A DNA stretch of 41,334 nucleotides from NCBI GenBank assembly GCA_013388835.1, contig JACAEL010000067.1, forward strand, positions 1 through 41,334, read 5' to 3'. Below are positions 41,044-41,334 of this stretch, piece by piece. The translations under genes were made by a program, and so were the position numbers. Positions within the stretch are counted from its first letter, which is position 1. Each line of letters begins with the position of its first letter. Under the pieces are notes generated by a model that was not told the origin of the DNA, ran no database searches, and saw only the letters and a program-made list of their open reading frames with translations. The stretch is from Candidatus Thorarchaeota archaeon (GTDB lineage: Archaea; Asgardarchaeota; Thorarchaeia; Thorarchaeales; Thorarchaeaceae).

Positions 41044-41334
41044 GTATCTGCAGTGAGCCATGCAGTGTTGATTCTGCCACTGCAAGGTGGTGGAATCTCA
41101 GACAGAGGTCCTTCCTGACCTCTGTCGCCTCCACAAGTTACACTGAGATACTGAACAGGTGTCTTGGGCGTTTCCGTACATCCACACAGGTACGCGTCCA
41201 CGTATCACTCAGTACAAAACGACACGGGAGCCGACATGAGCACTAATGCGTGAAGAGGACAATCCGAGGAGACGTACCGCATGTGAGTCAAGTGCTTCTC
41301 GGCAAGAACGCTGGGACCTAGGTCAACTCGATAC
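41044..41334. other. intergenic end of window
   Basis: The last 291 bases hold a perfect 10-bp hairpin (41101-41126). No gene is recognised before the window ends. Confidence 0.6.
41101..41126 (+). terminator. perfect 10-bp hairpin after the second beta-helix gene
   Basis: GACAGAGGTC (41101-41110) and GACCTCTGTC (41117-41126) pair exactly around a CTTCCT loop, 57 bases beyond the stop codon. There is no T run after it. A 3'-end or RNA-stability structure is the likely role. Confidence 0.5.

Noticed and set aside
40438-41085. Minus-strand open frame of 215 residues at the end of the second beta-helix gene
   Set aside because: It is antisense to the Ig-like and anchor region of a well-supported gene.
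1-41334. tRNA, rRNA or CRISPR
   Set aside because: No TPsiC-like arm with flanking acceptor pairs, no rRNA-like blocks and no regularly spaced short repeats were seen when reading both strands by eye; a dedicated scan could still find a divergent tRNA.

Overview
The window comes from an archaeon, seen on several independent grounds. Starts are preceded by TATA-like boxes about 25 bases upstream of the expected transcription starts and by Shine-Dalgarno cores of the GGAGGTGA type, with frequent TTG and GTG starts. The gene set includes DUF99, an AglD-like glycosyltransferase/flippase, a stand-alone Lrp/AsnC sensor domain, Roadblock/LC7 proteins and large secreted beta-helix proteins with one C-terminal membrane anchor. 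Two Roadblock proteins plus Asn-rich beta-helix proteins with an ING/VNGTADF...GWPGAG N-terminal block would fit an Asgard archaeon such as a Thorarchaeota-like lineage. That assignment is inference; only the domain Archaea is well supported. No rRNA, tRNA, CRISPR array or intact transposon was seen.

Layout. Bases 1-2.1 kb hold a truncated VTT membrane protein, a CpXC zinc-ribbon protein and, convergent, inositol-1-phosphate synthase. Then comes a gene-poor stretch (2.1-2.76 kb) and a minus-strand operon 2.76-5.7 kb (SCP2-like protein, FAD-linked GlcD-type oxidase, GlcF-type Fe-S protein), suggesting oxidation of a 2-hydroxy acid or related substrate with electrons passed through Fe-S clusters. 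5.8-9.3 kb carries a DUF2085 membrane protein, a DegT-type sugar aminotransferase, a gingipain-like (C25) cysteine peptidase without signal peptide and a small membrane protein. 9.5-15.3 kb carries a 37-residue basic protein, an AlkA-like DNA glycosylase, an orphan ABC-2 permease, a CPBP protease, a Roadblock protein, DUF99 and an HD nucleotidase. 15.6-21.7 kb has a Bmp-type binding protein, a tandem-Roadblock protein, a double winged-helix regulator, GlmS, an unknown protein and a RimK-like ATP-grasp ligase.

The second half is rich in surface functions. 21.7-25.2 kb encodes a GT2-flippase fusion and a GT39-type glycosyltransferase, likely for lipid-linked sugars and protein glycosylation. 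25.3-28.0 kb has a coiled-coil protein, then a ten-helix EamA-like transporter fused to a Lrp/AsnC (RAM) sensor domain and, overlapping it, a second stand-alone RAM protein. 28.4-30.1 kb is an ABC exporter pair; 30.2-32.8 kb has a gamma-carbonic-anhydrase-like protein, a swivelling-domain protein and an unknown 442-residue protein. 32.9-41.0 kb holds two tandem paralogous beta-helix surface proteins (1246 and 1261 residues) that share an upstream promoter-like motif, a TTG start and a similar leader length.

Two observations stand out. A roughly 195-base dispersed element occurs three times (9704-9898, 13836-14037 reversed, 36791-36982). On the strand opposite to its orientation it retains conserved amino-acid blocks, so it looks like the decayed 3' end of a mobile gene or a derived miniature element. 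The transporter-RAM fusion plus free RAM protein is an attractive candidate for a ligand-gated transporter with a mixed sensor complex.
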